A DNA stretch of 64,000 nucleotides from Zymoseptoria tritici IPO323 (Eukaryota; Ascomycota; Dothideomycetes; Mycosphaerellales; Mycosphaerellaceae): contig NC_018217.1 in assembly GCF_000219625.1 (NCBI RefSeq), positions 2,728,001 to 2,792,000 of the forward strand, in the 5' to 3' direction. The notes below the pieces were generated by a model, which was not told where the DNA came from, ran no database searches, and saw nothing but the letters and a program-made list of their open reading frames with translations. Shown piece by piece: positions 44,336 through 56,700 of the stretch (position 1 is the first letter of the stretch; each line of letters starts with the position of its first letter). The position numbers and the translations under genes are program-made.

Positions 44336-46141
44336 CTAATTTCGTCCCCATCGTTTCCAGAACTTCCACCATCCGTCACTGTCCTGTCCCTTCCTCCCGT
44401 TGCCCTTTCTCCTTCCCACCCGCCACCAGTAAAGCGGGACGCCGACCGCAATGAACGCCACCACGACCAGCGCTTGGAAGGGCTTTGCGAACACGGCTCT
44501 GCTCAGCAAGAACAGACTCACGCAGCAGAAGATCACTGGCGTTGTTATCCAGCATTTATATGGTCGTTCCAGCTCTGGCTCCTTGGCCCGGAGAACGATG
44601 AGTCCAACCACTGCTGCAAAGTAGAAGAGGTAGGATGCCACGCCGTAGAAGGTGGTAAGCGTGGTGAAGTCGCCGATGATAATGTAGACGACCGTGATGA
44701 GGGCGTTGAGCATCATGGCGTAGATGGGAGTGTAGAAGAAGCCTTGCTCGTCAGCCACGAAGCTGGTGAGCTTTTTTGCGCGAGACCCTCGACGAGGCAG
44801 TCGCATTCGTTTTGAAGAGTCGGACAGGCCAATTGTACCGAAGATCTCCGGGATGTAGCCTTCTTTCCCCGCGCTGTAGACTAGTCGGCCAGCGGTGAAG
44901 GTCGTCGCATTCAATGCGCCGAAGCAGGATCCTGTCACTGCGAGAGCGAGAATGAGGGAGCCGATTGGCCCTAGCACTGTGCTGCCAAAGGCGACCGCAA
45001 TGGTGTTGGTACCGTTGATGATCTCTGTTGGGAGGACAAAGATGTAGGCCAAGTTGGCGAGAATGTAAGCCAAGATGACCATTGGCAGGGAGGTATGAAT
45101 GACCTTGGGGAGGTCTCGACTTGGATGTACCATCTCGCCCACGACATAATTGGTATTGTCCCATCCGTCGTATGCCCACAGACCAGCGTAAAGTGCAACA
45201 GCCCATTGAGAGGACGATGTAGATGTGCCTTCGAACCACGGTGTCGTTTTCCACCTTGTTGCTAGCTCTTGCTTGTCGTACGCCAACCCAGTGGCCGCCA
45301 CGATGATTCCCGCTACTGTAATCGCCAGCAGAGCAATGAACTTGAAGAACATGAAAAAGTCCGCACTTCTCGTTCCCAACTTCGTCGAGACGGAATTGAT
45401 GAATGTCACGGTGAAGAGCCCAAGCAGCGCAACGCCTTTATTGATCCACGGACTCACGTCCACGGCGTCCGCACCAATAATCGCCCGAACCACATATTCC
45501 CCAAATATGATCGCAATGATGGCTGCCGATCCAGGCTTCAGTACCACGACCGCACACCATGTGAACAGGAAGCCCGCCCACTCTCCAAAGATCTTCGACA
45601 GGTATACCTGCGCACCTCCATTCAGTGGTATTGCACCTCCCAACTCTGCATAGCTCGCAGCGCCCGTCCAAGCAAGAATGCCAGATATTATCCACACGAT
45701 CAAGGCCGCACCCGGCGAGCCAGCATTGCTGTTCACGCTCGCTGGCGAGGAAAAGATCCCACTGCCGATAATCAAGCCCACCACTAGTGATAGTCCATTC
45801 AGGTATGTCAAGCTCTTGATTCTTTCCAAGTTCTGCGTCGGTCCCTCTCCATGCGGTGTGCTGGGCGTTCCAAGAGATGTGTATCCCGGCCCTGACGCGG
45901 ACAGAGGGAAGAGAGAGCTGTTGAAGTCGAATGCGCTTGAAACCGAGTATGACCGTCCGCCGCGGAGAGGATGGTTCGGTGTCAGGGATTCGTCGAAGGA
46001 GAGTTTTCGCGAAGAGGGCGTGCCGGACACGGAGGACTCCAGAGAGTCTCGGCCATCGTTGGAAGACGCGAGGGAAGCAAGCTCGAGGGAATCGCGTTGG
46101 CCATGAGGATGGAGCTGGCTGGTCGCGCTTCTCGACGCCAT
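44336..46141 (-). CDS. Amino-acid permease of the APC superfamily (LAT type)
   Basis: This single-exon gene encodes 601 residues. After a Ser-rich cytosolic N-terminus of about 105 residues, twelve hydrophobic segments follow. The first has the LAT/APC unwound-helix motif GLIIGSGIFSSP, which contacts the substrate amino group and carboxylate. Others include YAELGGAIPLNGG, LYAGLWAYDGWDNTNYVVGE and TGSCFGALNATTFTAGRLVYSAGKEG. These are typical of the LAT branch that includes fungal high-affinity methionine permeases (Mup1/Mup3). The C-terminus is basic and Trp-rich. Substrate choice, methionine or other neutral amino acids, is inference only. Location is predicted to be the plasma membrane. Confidence 0.9.
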   Translation of the reverse strand: MASRSATSQLHPHGQRDSLELASLASSNDGRDSLESSVSGTPSSRKLSFDESLTPNHPLRGGRSYSVSSAFDFNSSLFPLSASGPGYTSLGTPSTPHGEGPTQNLERIKSLTYLNGLSLVVGLIIGSGIFSSPASVNSNAGSPGAALIVWIISGILAWTGAASYAELGGAIPLNGGAQVYLSKIFGEWAGFLFTWCAVVVLKPGSAAIIAIIFGEYVVRAIIGADAVDVSPWINKGVALLGLFTVTFINSVSTKLGTRSADFFMFFKFIALLAITVAGIIVAATGLAYDKQELATRWKTTPWFEGTSTSSSQWAVALYAGLWAYDGWDNTNYVVGEMVHPSRDLPKVIHTSLPMVILAYILANLAYIFVLPTEIINGTNTIAVAFGSTVLGPIGSLILALAVTGSCFGALNATTFTAGRLVYSAGKEGYIPEIFGTIGLSDSSKRMRLPRRGSRAKKLTSFVADEQGFFYTPIYAMMLNALITVVYIIIGDFTTLTTFYGVASYLFYFAAVVGLIVLRAKEPELERPYKCWITTPVIFCCVSLFLLSRAVFAKPFQALVVVAFIAVGVPLYWWRVGRRKGNGRKGQDSDGWWKFWKRWGRN

Positions 46142-46430
46142 GGACGACGAGGCGGGAGGAGTATTGTGCTATCGTTGATCGAGATGATGGAGTTGCAGGT
46201 TTCGCGCCATGGCAAAAAGTTGTAGTTCAACCCGAAACAATCATGGACTAAGGCATGCTGTATTGTCTCCTTTCCCGGTCCCTCTTTCTTCACGCATCTG
46301 ATGTCAAGCTCAACGTCTGCCAAGCTTCCCGGACACGCTTCTTTGTGCTTGACCTCACTCTTCAACCCCCTGAGTCAACTGATCGCCGACGTTACATCTA
46401 TCCGATATCACAGAGCCCAACAAAGCCGAA
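46142..46430. promoter_or_regulatory. Upstream region of the amino-acid permease
   Basis: These 289 bp separate the permease ATG from the 3' end of the amidase locus. I see no distinctive motif. Confidence 0.35.
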
Positions 46431-48201
46431 TCAAGCGTTAATGACAAATATGTTCCGCTGCAAGTAGCCAAGCCACCTCGGCAACGTACGTTCATACGCC
46501 GTCTCCTTCATCAGGTCCTCGATCGCAGATGCCCATTTCACAAGAGCGTCCTCCCGCCACGCAGATTGTATCAACGCGAACCCGTATGGCATCTCACTCC
46601 CAGCATTCACGCCTGCCGGAATCGTGATGACCGGATATCCAGCTTGAGCGGCGATTTGATAGGACTGGCCAACATCAGGCGGGACCAACAGTGCATCGAG
46701 CTTTGTGCCATTCGGCCCTTGAGCCAAGGCATGGTCGATGCCGCGCTCACGAGTGCTCGCACGGCAGAAGTTCAAGGCCTGCCAGTACGTCTCATCTTGG
46801 ACGCCCTTGGTCTCTAGGCTGGCCAGGAGACCATCTTGACCGGAGTAAAATGCTGGAGTCCCGAGTGGCCACGGATAGCCGCCTTCTGTGCCATCGTTGG
46901 CATAGTTGTATGCAACAATGTCTTCCAGCGAACGAACGTTGGTGTCGTTCAGCTCAGCGAGGTAGGAGTTGATGTTGCGATAGAAGTCGCTTTTAATGTA
47001 AGTGTACTCGCTCTCATTAGGAACGCCGCGGGTGCTGCCTGATGGATATCAGCGGTGGTACTCTGATGCGACCATCTGACTTACCGTAGTCCCAGTTCCA
47101 GCCGTTCTGAGAGACTGTCGTCTCATGATCAAGCAACTCTGTGTTATTGACAATGGTAGCTCCCGCTTCGTCAATAAGATTCACCATGGCAGTCAGTGTG
47201 GTCAGCTGCTCTGCACTGGCGAAGCGCCAAAAGCTCTCCCATGGGATGCCGAACGAAGCATTCCTCAACGCCTTACTATTGGCCAAGAAATGCGTATATC
47301 CTCCGGTTGGCGTATGATTGATCTGTGCTGATGTCTCGTTGTCTCTCTCATCAGGGCCATAAATGGCATCGAGAACGTAAACAGCATCTCGAACGCTCTT
47401 CGCAAGCACACCGACCGTATCCTGGTTGAGAGACTCTGGTATCACTCCCGCCCTGGACGTCAAGCCAACAGTCGGCTTCAGTCCGACAATGGCATTCCGC
47501 TCGGCAGGATTGATGATGCTGCCATCAGTCTCGGTTCCAAGAGCAAATGGAAACACATTCGCGGCCACTCCAACCGCCGAACCACTGCTGCTCCCTCCTG
47601 GGTTGACTGTCAGGTTGTATGCAGATCGACACTGTCCCCCACGAGCGGAGTACCCTTCCGAGTAGTTGTTGGAGCGCATATCCGCCCACTCGCTGAGTGT
47701 CGCCTTGCCGAGCAGAAGAGCGCCCGCTTCGCGCAGTCTGTGCACTACATGAGCATCTCGAGGGACAATCGAGCCTTGCAGTGCCCAGCTGCCCGCTGTT
47801 GTTTGCATTCGGTCTTTAGTGGCGATGTTGTCTTTGACCATGAAAGGGATGCCATGCAATGGACCGCGGACATGTTGTTCTTATCGTTCAGCGTCCAACG
47901 CAGCAGCGATCTCGAGGAAGTCTGGGTTTAGTTCCAGAACGGCGTTGATGTAGTCATCGGTCTGCCAGATGCGTTGGATGTAGCAGATTGCGAGCTGTTG
48001 GGAGGTGATATCACCGTTGGAGAGGTAGCTCTGGAGCTGGTCTATGGATGCTTCCTCGATCTTCTTGCCTTGGCAAAGAGCCATCGGAAACAGGTCGCTC
48101 GTGTAAGTGCCGCAAGGCGTGTCGTTGGAGTTGTCCCGGAAACACTGGAACGAGTACATGATGGCCGTTGCCAAGCACAAGGGCATGGAATTGAGTCTCA
48201 T
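46431..48201 (-). pseudogene. Amidase-family gene interrupted by one in-frame stop codon
   Basis: Two exons (48201-47085 and 47038-46431, 46-nt intron) form a continuous amidase-signature frame of 575 codons except for a TAA at 47881-47883 (codon 107). The flanking sequence continues in the same frame as VRGPLHGIPFMVKDN, and no GT donor nearby could splice the stop out. Amidase landmarks are intact: MVKDNIATKD with the catalytic Lys, GGSSSGSAVGVAAN with the bridging Ser, and ALGTETDGSI with the nucleophilic Ser. The N-terminus may be a signal peptide. The product would hydrolyse amides, as in fungal glutamyl-tRNA amidotransferase A-like secreted amidases. A CAA-to-TAA change would explain the break. 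I describe the break only. It may instead be a sequence error, and a start downstream of the stop (MHGIPF, 47859) would lack an N-terminal part. Confidence 0.85.
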
Positions 48202-48462
48202 GGTCGGTCTCTTTCTGAAGCATCAGACCGCACTGATTGTCAAGCAGGGTGCTTGCTCAGGATTCTAATCGGTAATGCTTCCTCGTGCATCTAAATACGG
48301 ATGACAGGAGTATGGTCACACAGGTATGACGCCATGAGGATGCGACACGATGATCATGCCAGCCTTCGTTACGCATGTGGCTGCAGTGAGGATCCGAGTG
48401 CGGTATGATTGCAGACATCTCTCATCTTGGACCATCTCACGCACACTTCTGTCTACTCCTAA

Positions 48463-49709
48463 TCACGCAAGTCCTTTGATCTCCTCAAAGATACGCCTCA
48501 ACGCCCCTTTCTCTAAATCAACCAACACCGAATCATGATTCGTTCCAGACATCTCCGTGCTCTCCAATTCAATCGCATCCGGCGCACAGCCGCTCTTCCA
48601 GACATCCTCGAAGTAGTTCTGTCCCTGCTTTCCAATCATGATATCAGATTTCGCGAAGAACAGTCTCACTTTGAGCTTCGCATATCCTTCATCCTGCTTC
48701 TGCCGCTCCGTCTCCCTCTCGTTTAGCGTCTTGACATAAGCCACATAATCCTCACACGCACCCCACGAAACACTTGCGTCTTTCTTGAGCAGTAGGAGAG
48801 CTTCTTCGTTGCCACCTTTCATGCTCTCCCAATTGAACAAGTAGTCCGCCATGAGTCGGTCGACTTCCGCTTCGACTTTCTTACTCACGCCATAATTTCC
48901 GCTCTGACTGGAAGTCTCTGCCTCGCAAGTAGAACTCTTCTTCGGCGTGAAAGCTGATGACAAGGCTCCGAGACTCTGGACATTTTGGTTGATGAAGCCG
49001 GATAGGCCGCTCCAGTACGAGAAGGCTCCTTGCGGGAGTTTGGAAGCGGCGGTCCATAGTCCGCTCCCAGAGTACTGCATGTGTACCCAGGGTGCTGTTC
49101 GACATGTCAGATTGGCTTGATCAATAAGTAGGAAACGACATACCGAGGAGAGCAACATAGGGTGCTTTAGAATGTAAGATCTCGCGGTATGCATCGAGAG
49201 TGTTGAGCAGGTACAGTGTGCCTGCGCTGTGCGAGACGAGAGAGACATGTTTAACGTCCAAGGCTTGCAGGAGTGCAGGCACCGTTTCCAGCCAGACGGG
49301 CAGTCGCTCACGCAGAGGGACAGGAGTGGAGCCTCCAATACCTGGTCTTCAGTTGGCGTGAGCCTCAAATCCTCTGAGCATGGAAGCTGTCCAAGCAACG
49401 CACCTATCGACGCATATGACTCTGACTCCGACGTCCTTGGCCAATTTGTTGAACAAGAGAGCGTTGTATCTGCTCCCGAACATCTGTACATCGCCAGCAA
49501 ATCAGCACTCTTGTCGTTCAGCGAGCTGAAAATTGAATCATTACCGGACCGACGAACAAGATACATGGTAGACTCTTGTCGTCGAAATTGCTCGTTGTCG
49601 CGAATGTGATTCGCAGCCTTGCATGCGAAGGGCGCTCAGGAAGCCAGAGACATTGGTGAAGGTTACGTGGAGCGAGCAATCTCACCGCATGTTCTGTCGC
49701 GGAGGACAT
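48463..49709 (-). CDS. Alpha/beta-hydrolase fold protein
   Basis: The exons are 49709-49545, 49483-49404, 49346-49144 and 49094-48463 (introns 61, 57 and 49 nt) and assemble to 359 residues. The spliced protein shows an LPCILFVGPMFGSRYNALLF start of the fold, VICVDRPGIGGSTPVPLRE (the oxyanion/HG-like loop) and VSLVSHSAGTLYLLN with nucleophile Ser122 in SxSxG. It ends with FFAKSDIMIG (acid) and TNHDSVL (histidine). The introns were placed because the uninterrupted frame in 48463-49566 shifts into nonsense in its first half. Substrate is unknown, and the family includes esterases, lipases and epoxide hydrolases. No signal peptide is seen. The Cys-bearing insert SSTCEAETSSQSGN at about residues 200-215 is unusual. 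Confidence 0.87.
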
Positions 49710-50194
49710 TGTGAGCGTAGCGCAACGTGTGCGGCGTAGGTGTATGCGATAGATCTGAGATATGACATGGCGGTGGGAGGAGAAGCAGTGCGGAAATGTG
49801 AAGAATGTTGAGAACGTGGTCTGCGTCGCGAAGGATCAACATGCATGAAGGATCCAAGCCTATATAAGGTACCTAGAAGCTTGCTCAGGCTTGTTAACAC
49901 TTCAGTATACCACTGAACTCGGACACGATCACAACAGATTGGAAAACACAGTTAAGAGTGAACCACTTTTAGTAGCTGTCTACCTGTTGTCCCGTAGGAC
50001 AGAACTCAAAAACAAATGAAAGTCCTCATGCTCATGGGCCTTCTCGGCCTGCTTCTTTGTTTCATCATTTGAGAAGTACGCTTTGATCTACCAAGCAGCA
50101 GATTTTCTCAATTAGTCGCGGAAAGCCCTGAAGACTCTTCCACGACCTCTTTCCACACCATCCCAAACAAACAGCAATCTGATCGTCCTGCTGC
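49710..50194. other. Intergenic region between hydrolase and eEF2 genes
   Basis: These 485 bp contain the hydrolase upstream region and the eEF2 3' flank. Apart from the TATA-like element I see nothing supported. Confidence 0.4.
49861..49867. promoter_or_regulatory. TATATAA element upstream of the hydrolase gene
   Basis: TATATAA at 49861-49867 reads on the plus strand. The reverse strand, facing the hydrolase ATG about 150 bp away, reads TTATATA and could serve as a core promoter. Direction is therefore uncertain. Confidence 0.3.
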
Positions 50195-53024
50195 TTACAA
50201 CTTGTCGTAGTAGTTCTCGTAGCCGGGAACTGCTGTCTTGAGACCCTTGCGGGTACGCATGGTCTCGACAATCTTTCCGGAGTTGGTGGTGGGGTCGAGG
50301 GCGCTGCCACCGGGGAGGATCTGCCAGTGGTCGAAGACGGACTGAGGGAAGGCCTGTCCACCGGTGTTGGAGCGGAGATCGGCGTTGAATCCGAAGGACT
50401 CGTTGACGGGCAAGTAAGCCTTGATGTTGAAGAGAGGAGTACCGGGGCGCTGGACCTCCTCGAAGACGTGACCTCTTCGGCGGGTGAGCACACCGTAGAT
50501 ACCACCCATTGCCTGCTCGGGAACCTGGATCTCGACCAAGAACACGGGCTCGAGGAGGCCAGGGTCGGCGAGAAGAGTAGCAGCGTAGAGCACACGACGC
50601 GCGGTTGGGATGATCTGTCCACCACCACGGTGGATGGCATCGGTGTGGAGGGTGACATCCATGATGTTGAAGCGAACGCTGCGCATTGGCTCCTCGGCAA
50701 CGGGACCTTCCTTGGTGGCCCACTGGAAACCGGAGACGACGGAATCCTTGATTTCGTTGAGGTACTGGACGGCCTTGGTCTGGTCGACAAGCAAGTTGGC
50801 ACCGTTGGTGTCGGGACCGAAACACCAGATCTTGCGGGCGTCGGTGACGTCCCAGCCGTGCTCGTCAGCGAGGAGACGAGCGCGGAGCTTGAAATCGTCA
50901 CGTGGTCCGATCTTGCCGGACTCGATGTCGTTGGAGACCTCCTCAGCGAGAGGCTGAGCGACAACGTAGAGACGGTTGTGTTTGTTGGGCGACTTGGACA
51001 GAGCCTGGATGCGGGACTCGCCAGCGACAGTCTCACGGTACTGCACGACAGGGTCGGAAATGCGGAGAGGGACACCAGCGTGGTCCTCCTCGAGATCCTT
51101 CAAGCAGATCTCGAGATGGAGCTCACCGGCACCAGCAACAACGTGCTCACCGGACTCGGAGATGTAGGTCAGGACGCAAGGGTCAGACTTGGACAGACGC
51201 TTGAGACCTTCGACGAGCTTGGGCAGATCGTTGGCGTTCTTGACCTCGACAGAGCGCTGCACGACGGGAGAGACAGAGAACTTCATGACCTTCAAGTTGT
51301 GCGAGGTCTCGGAGGTGGTGAGGGTACCAGACTTGAGCAAGAACTGATCGATACCGACCAGACCAAGAATGTTGCCGGCTGGCACATCCTCGATTGGCTC
51401 GGTGTAGCGACCCATCATGAGAATGGTGCGCTGGATGGACTTGATGAACATGTCCTCCTTCTTGCCGGGAATGTAGTTGGGGCCCTGAATGCGGACCTTG
51501 AGACCGGAGCGGGCGGTACCAGAGAAGACACGGCCGAAAGCGTAGAAACGACCCTTATCGGAGGTCGGCACCATCTTGGAGACGTACAACATGAGAGGTC
51601 CCTTGGCGTCACAGTCGCGGATACCAATGGCAGACTCATCGTCTGGAGGACCCTCGTAAAGGGTCTCCATGCGGTAGCGCTGAGCGACAGCTGGGGATGG
51701 AAGGTGGAGAATCATCATCTCCATGAGGGCATCGGCGGCGGGCAAGAACTTGCGCATGACAACCTTGAGGAGCTGCTTGCCCTCGAGGTCCTTCTCGTCA
51801 CCGACAAGCTTGATCTCGAGCTTCTCCAAGAGCTTGGTGACCTCTTCGGTCTTGAAGTTCATGACGGAGTCGAAAATGCGGAAGATGGGGTCCAAACAGA
51901 ACTGGTTGAAAGCACGCTCAAGAGTCTTGCCCTCGTGGGTGCCAACCTTGGTCCACTTCTTGGTGTGGGGGTTGAAGTATGATTCGCCCTGGTGTGGTTG
52001 TCAGTACTTGCGCATCTTGAGACTGGTGTTGTGATTTGCTTACCCAAAGCCTCTCCATCATCTTGGTCTTGTCAACACCAAACTTCTTGGCGTAACGTGT
52101 GGCGAACTGGCGGACGGTGAAAGCCCATCCGTGAAGACCGGAACCGAAAGCAACGGTACCCTTCTCTGGGTAGACCTGGACATCTCCGAGGGTCTTGTCG
52201 AAATAGGTGGAGATGACCACGTTGACGGACTCGATGACACGGGCGAAGTTCTGGAAGAGATCCTCCTTGGACAGTTGTAACTCGAGGAGAGCGCGATCGA
52301 CCTTGTTGATGATGACAACAGGCTTGATGCGCTCAGTGAGCGCCTGACGGAGCACAGTCTCGGTCTGCACGCACACACCTTCGATGGTGTCGACGACGAC
52401 GAGGGCACCGTCAGTGACACGGAGAGCGGCCGTGACCTCGGAAGAGAAATCAACGTGACCGGGCGAATCGATCAAGTTGACCAAGAAAGCGTTCTTCTCG
52501 GTCTTGACCGGGATGTCCTTGAGATCGTCCTCCTCTGGCAGCTCACCGAAGAGGGAGATGGCAGTCGACTTGATGGTCACACCACGCTCCTGCTCGTCGG
52601 GGCGAGTATCGGTGAAACGGGCAGAACCGGCGTTCTTGGCGGAGATGATACCGGCACGCTGGACGAGCGAGTCGGTGAGGGTGGACTTTCCGTGATCGAC
52701 GTGGGCAATGACGGACATGTTACGGATGTTGTTCGGGTTGTCCATGACTGCAGTATGTTAGAGTGGTCATTCCAAAGATTGCGCATCTCGGTGTATGCTT
52801 ACGTCCACGGATCTCCTCGGTGGTGAAGCTGTGAAGAGACGACCGTCAGCAACATTCTTATACTGCGTTTTCAAGGCCCAGCAGAGGGTGGTGTTTCTCG
52901 ACAACCTCAGGAAGTCGACTGTGTATCCATCGCGGCCAACATCTTTCTCGACTTCCCGAAGCCCTCGAATATCCAACCCCTGCCGGCTCCTTGTCTTGCG
53001 TCTTCTGATGACTTACTTAACCAT
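50195..53024 (-). CDS. eft2: Translation elongation factor 2 (eEF2)
   Basis: eEF2 is the GTPase that moves tRNAs and mRNA through the cytosolic ribosome. Exons 53024-53017 (8 nt), 52828-52803 (26 nt), 52747-52044 and 51988-50195 assemble to 843 residues, the normal length. The first two tiny exons encode the [18 protein letters not shown] opening. The GTPase domain has AHVDHGKST (P-loop), [11 protein letters not shown] (switch), DSPGHVDF and NKVDR. The C-terminal domain IV carries HRGGGQ, where the first His is the residue converted to diphthamide. Codon use is strongly biased, with C/G-ending codons dominating, as in highly expressed genes. A long antisense frame over exon 4 reflects this bias. 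Gene symbol follows yeast; the protein identity is firm. Confidence 0.96.
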
Positions 53025-53795
53025 CTTGACGGTGGTTGTGTGCTCGAGCACAGATTCGTGAGAAGTTTTTGGTGGGGCTCTCGCCTGTGTGAGTATCGCG
53101 CTGGGACGACCTCTGAAGATTTGTCTGCCTGCGGTGACGGTCAGCGTGAGATGAGGATGACCGGGGTCGTCGGGCGAGGGCGGACCTTTATGTAGGCGCT
53201 GGTGGGTGAGGGAGCGGTGGTCGAGGGAGGGGAGTAAGGTGGAGAGGATGAGAGCGAAAAGAATCGTCGCCCACACTGCCTGTGGCCCTCGAATTCGAGT
53301 GCTGCCCCGCCTCTAGCCTGATTGAGCACTAGCTCCATTTTCCGTTGCTCGCCACATTTTGAACGTCGTGTTTCTCGTTGGCACACCAAATTGGTCATGC
53401 GGAGACGTGAATTGCACGCATCTGCTACTCGTGAATGCATTCGTCCAGCCAATACGCAGCTGAATGGACATGGATTGCCTCTGACTCACCATCGCAAGGC
53501 AAGTCTGCACATGTCAACAGAAAGCAAGGGACTCACCGCCGCTCCCGAACCGGCAAAGTGGGCATTGGTCAGCCAGACAGAAATCAGGCAGATCCATGGA
53601 TCCAGATCTTGTAACAACCAATAACCATGTTCTCGAAACAGTATCCTCAGTGATCGGCAGACTGTTGAGCGTCTGCTGCAACACATAGCAACGCATTATG
53701 TACCTTCTCTGTATACACACGGTCTAGTCCCAGAACGCCACGCTAAAATGCAGCAAGTATTCCCATCAAACGCCAATGTACACACTCGTCACCCT
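53025..53795. promoter_or_regulatory. eEF2 upstream region
   Basis: This 771-bp interval separates eEF2 from the end of the Csf1-like gene, both leftward. It holds the eEF2 promoter region described above and the 3' flank of the Csf1-like gene. Confidence 0.4.
53186..53194 (-). promoter_or_regulatory. TATA-like element upstream of eEF2
   Basis: The minus strand reads TACATAAAGG here, about 160 bp before the eEF2 ATG. A long pyrimidine-rich stretch (minus strand, about 53195-53265) lies immediately upstream, as in strong fungal promoters. Confidence 0.35.
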
Positions 53796-56700
53796 TCAGG
53801 ACGACCCCAAAATCTTCTCATACGCCTCCTCCACCTCTTTGCACACCTCCAGCAAACTCACAATAATGATCTGATGCGTCACGTTCGGCAGCCGATCGCG
53901 GTTCAGTCCTATCCACTCCAGCGGCGGCGTGGCCTCACCCATGTCCCTCAACTGCGGCGTCTCTATGATGGGCTCCTCGAGTGCGCGGTACTCATATCGT
54001 GACTGCGGCAAGTTGATCTCCGCCGTGATCTTCTCCGGCTGTGCATCGCTCTCGCCACCACCTTGTGACTCATCCGCGCTCTGTGTGCCAGCTGTGATCT
54101 TGACGGCCGACTCGGGCAGGGCCTTGCCGGTGCGTGAGGCAAAGGCGCGGGAGTGCGACATCCACATGCCTTTGATGAAGTTGATGCGGGACAGGTTCCA
54201 GCCCACGTCGATCTTGCCGTCGAACAGACTTTTGAAGATGTAGTCCACGCTGTTTGTGTCCGCGGTTTGCCAGGTCTGCATGGACGCCACGACTTTCGGC
54301 ACTCTCAGGATGATGCCTCCTTTCGCGTTAAGGGCATTGGCGATGACCTCGTCGACGGACACGTCCAATGCTTTGGGGACTGCTGTGAGCTTTCTAGCAG
54401 AGGACAGCGCAACTTGCAATTGTCCGAGCGTCATGCCCAGGCCGCTGGTGATCATGCCTCTCTCCAGCCCGACTGCGAAACGAGCTTGAATGTTGTTCGC
54501 TTCGAGCTTCAGCATCTGACTGTCGAAGAACGTGCTAGGATACACTCCAAAGCAGACGGCTCCCATAGTGACGACCACATCGGTGTGCAAGGAGATTGAG
54601 CTCTTCTTCTCCCTTGCCAGCACCGGCGAATCTGGGATTTGTGGCCCGAAACGTGTCGGCACGGCCGTACTTTCACGGCGGAGGTGCTTCTCGATATCCC
54701 TCAGGGACTGCACGTATGCAGTTTGCTTTTCTTGAATCAGACGGTCAAAAGCTTGATACAATCCAAACGCCTGGGCCGGGCTGGTCGATGTACAGAAAAC
54801 GTACGCCTTTTCGCAGTCCAGGACGGCGACAAGACGATCTGCGCTTGCTCCCTGCTCGCGCACATTGTACATGAGAAAGTCGAAGCTCTCAATGTCTGCA
54901 AACGCAAAGGCTTGATAGTCGAAAGCGGCCTTGGCTCTAAGCTTCTGGAAGCCGACTGAAGCCTGGATGAATGGCGTTGTTCGCACGCTTGTTTCGGTCT
55001 CAGCCTCTGGCCATTTGATCGAAGTTCGTACACCTAGCTTCTTCAGCTCGATGAAGCCGCTCATTCTGCCTGTACTGTTGATCGCCATCTCGTCAAGGCC
55101 AATGCACAGATTCTGCTCCCAGTTCGAAGACTTCTGTTGCGATGCCCACAGATTCTCAATTGTGAATGACGATTTGCCGATACTCTGACCAAGATCAAGA
55201 TCGACTGCCAACTTCTTGATGGACACCGTTGCGTCCCAGGGGAATGCAGCGGCCGCGGCCACATTCTGATAGCGCTGCACAAAGAAGTCATCGGTCTTTG
55301 GCGTAGGGGATGATGCGGTCGGGTTCGCAGACGACTGTCTAGCAGCGTGGCGTATCTCCGGGGGAATCCAGATCTCTCGGAACAACAGCAGATCCTGGAA
55401 TTGCTTGCCGTTGATGACGATGCGTGTAGGATTGATGTTGAGGATCGCGGATACGCCTGGCTTCCCATTCAAGTGCTTGTTGTTCATCGCCGAAAGCACA
55501 ACAGAGTCCATATCGAAGCTGAAGGTTGGCTCACGCGAGTACATATGCTTCACCTCGGTTTTTAGTCCGGTTACCACGGCTGACATGGCAAAGAAATGAC
55601 CGTGCTCATCCGAGTCGATTGTATTCATCGTCACGTAAAAGTCGTCTAGTGAAGCCTTCGCATCAACCCTTGCGATTGGCTGGCAGGTCAAGCCAAACTC
55701 TTGCTTGGATACTCGGAATCCCAGATCCACTTTGGTCTTGCCGAAGAACTTGGCAGGATCAGCGTTGGCGAGCGAATCGTCCTCGAAGAACTTCTGTGCC
55801 TTGCTCTCCGGAGTGGGCAATCGCTTGTCTGCAGCCAACGATGGCTTTCGACTTTGTGACTGCATCACGGTCTTGACGCTTTCCGTGACTTCCAGTATGA
55901 GCGGTACTACATTCGGGAGTAGCTTGTTCGACGAGGCATCGATCATGATCTCTCCACTTATCGACGGTCGGATTTCGTGAGAGTTGTACTCAAGCTTGAA
56001 AGCGATACCGGGAGCCGTCAGAGTGGTGTTCATGACAGCTCCATCGGCAGCAAATTGCCCGTAACGGCCATGCTTAGCGCCTTGCTGTCTCGCAGCTGCA
56101 GCAGCAAGCGAAACCAGCGTCTTGTCTTGTCGAGACCCTTGCAAGTAGACTTGTGCGCCAGCAAAGTCTGCCTCGATGAGCAGTGAAGTCATTCGTTTCG
56201 TGTCGAACATCGTCCTCCTGGGCGCCCCGCTAGCTGTCGGCATGCTCTTCCACGTCGCCGTTCCCGACTTGAAATGCTCAATTGCCGTCTCGATCGATCT
56301 CTGCGCAGCTGAGAGGGGCAACATGAACTTCGACTCCAAGCGGAGATCAAGCGGCTTGCCAGTCGCTTTGAACGCCAAGCTCCGGTCTTTGTCTTGTTTC
56401 CAATAGGCAACACTGAATCCTACTTCAGGCAGGAGTGCAGAATTCAATGATCGCTGTATCCGACTTTGCTGCTTCTTTGCAAGCTGTAGCAAAACATCAT
56501 AGATTGACAGTCGAGCTTGACTACCCGCCTTCGTCGTGAATTGCACACTCTCGATGGAGAAGATCAAATCGTCTACATTCGAGCTCGAGGTTGCTGCAAA
56601 TGAATCATCGACCAGCCAGCAGACCTGAATATCTGTGAGCAAGACATTTGTCTCAATGGATAAAAGATCGGCTGGAGAGAACGGTAACTCTTCGTCTGAT

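Noticed and set aside
48463..49566. Uninterrupted 367-codon frame as the hydrolase start
   Set aside because: Its first half shifts out of the alpha/beta-hydrolase frame. Three introns restore the SHSAG region and a proper start at 49709.
50327..51982. 551-codon open frame on the plus strand antisense to eEF2
   Set aside because: It exists because biased eEF2 codons rarely create stops in reverse. It has no recognisable domain, and the eEF2 exon is certain.
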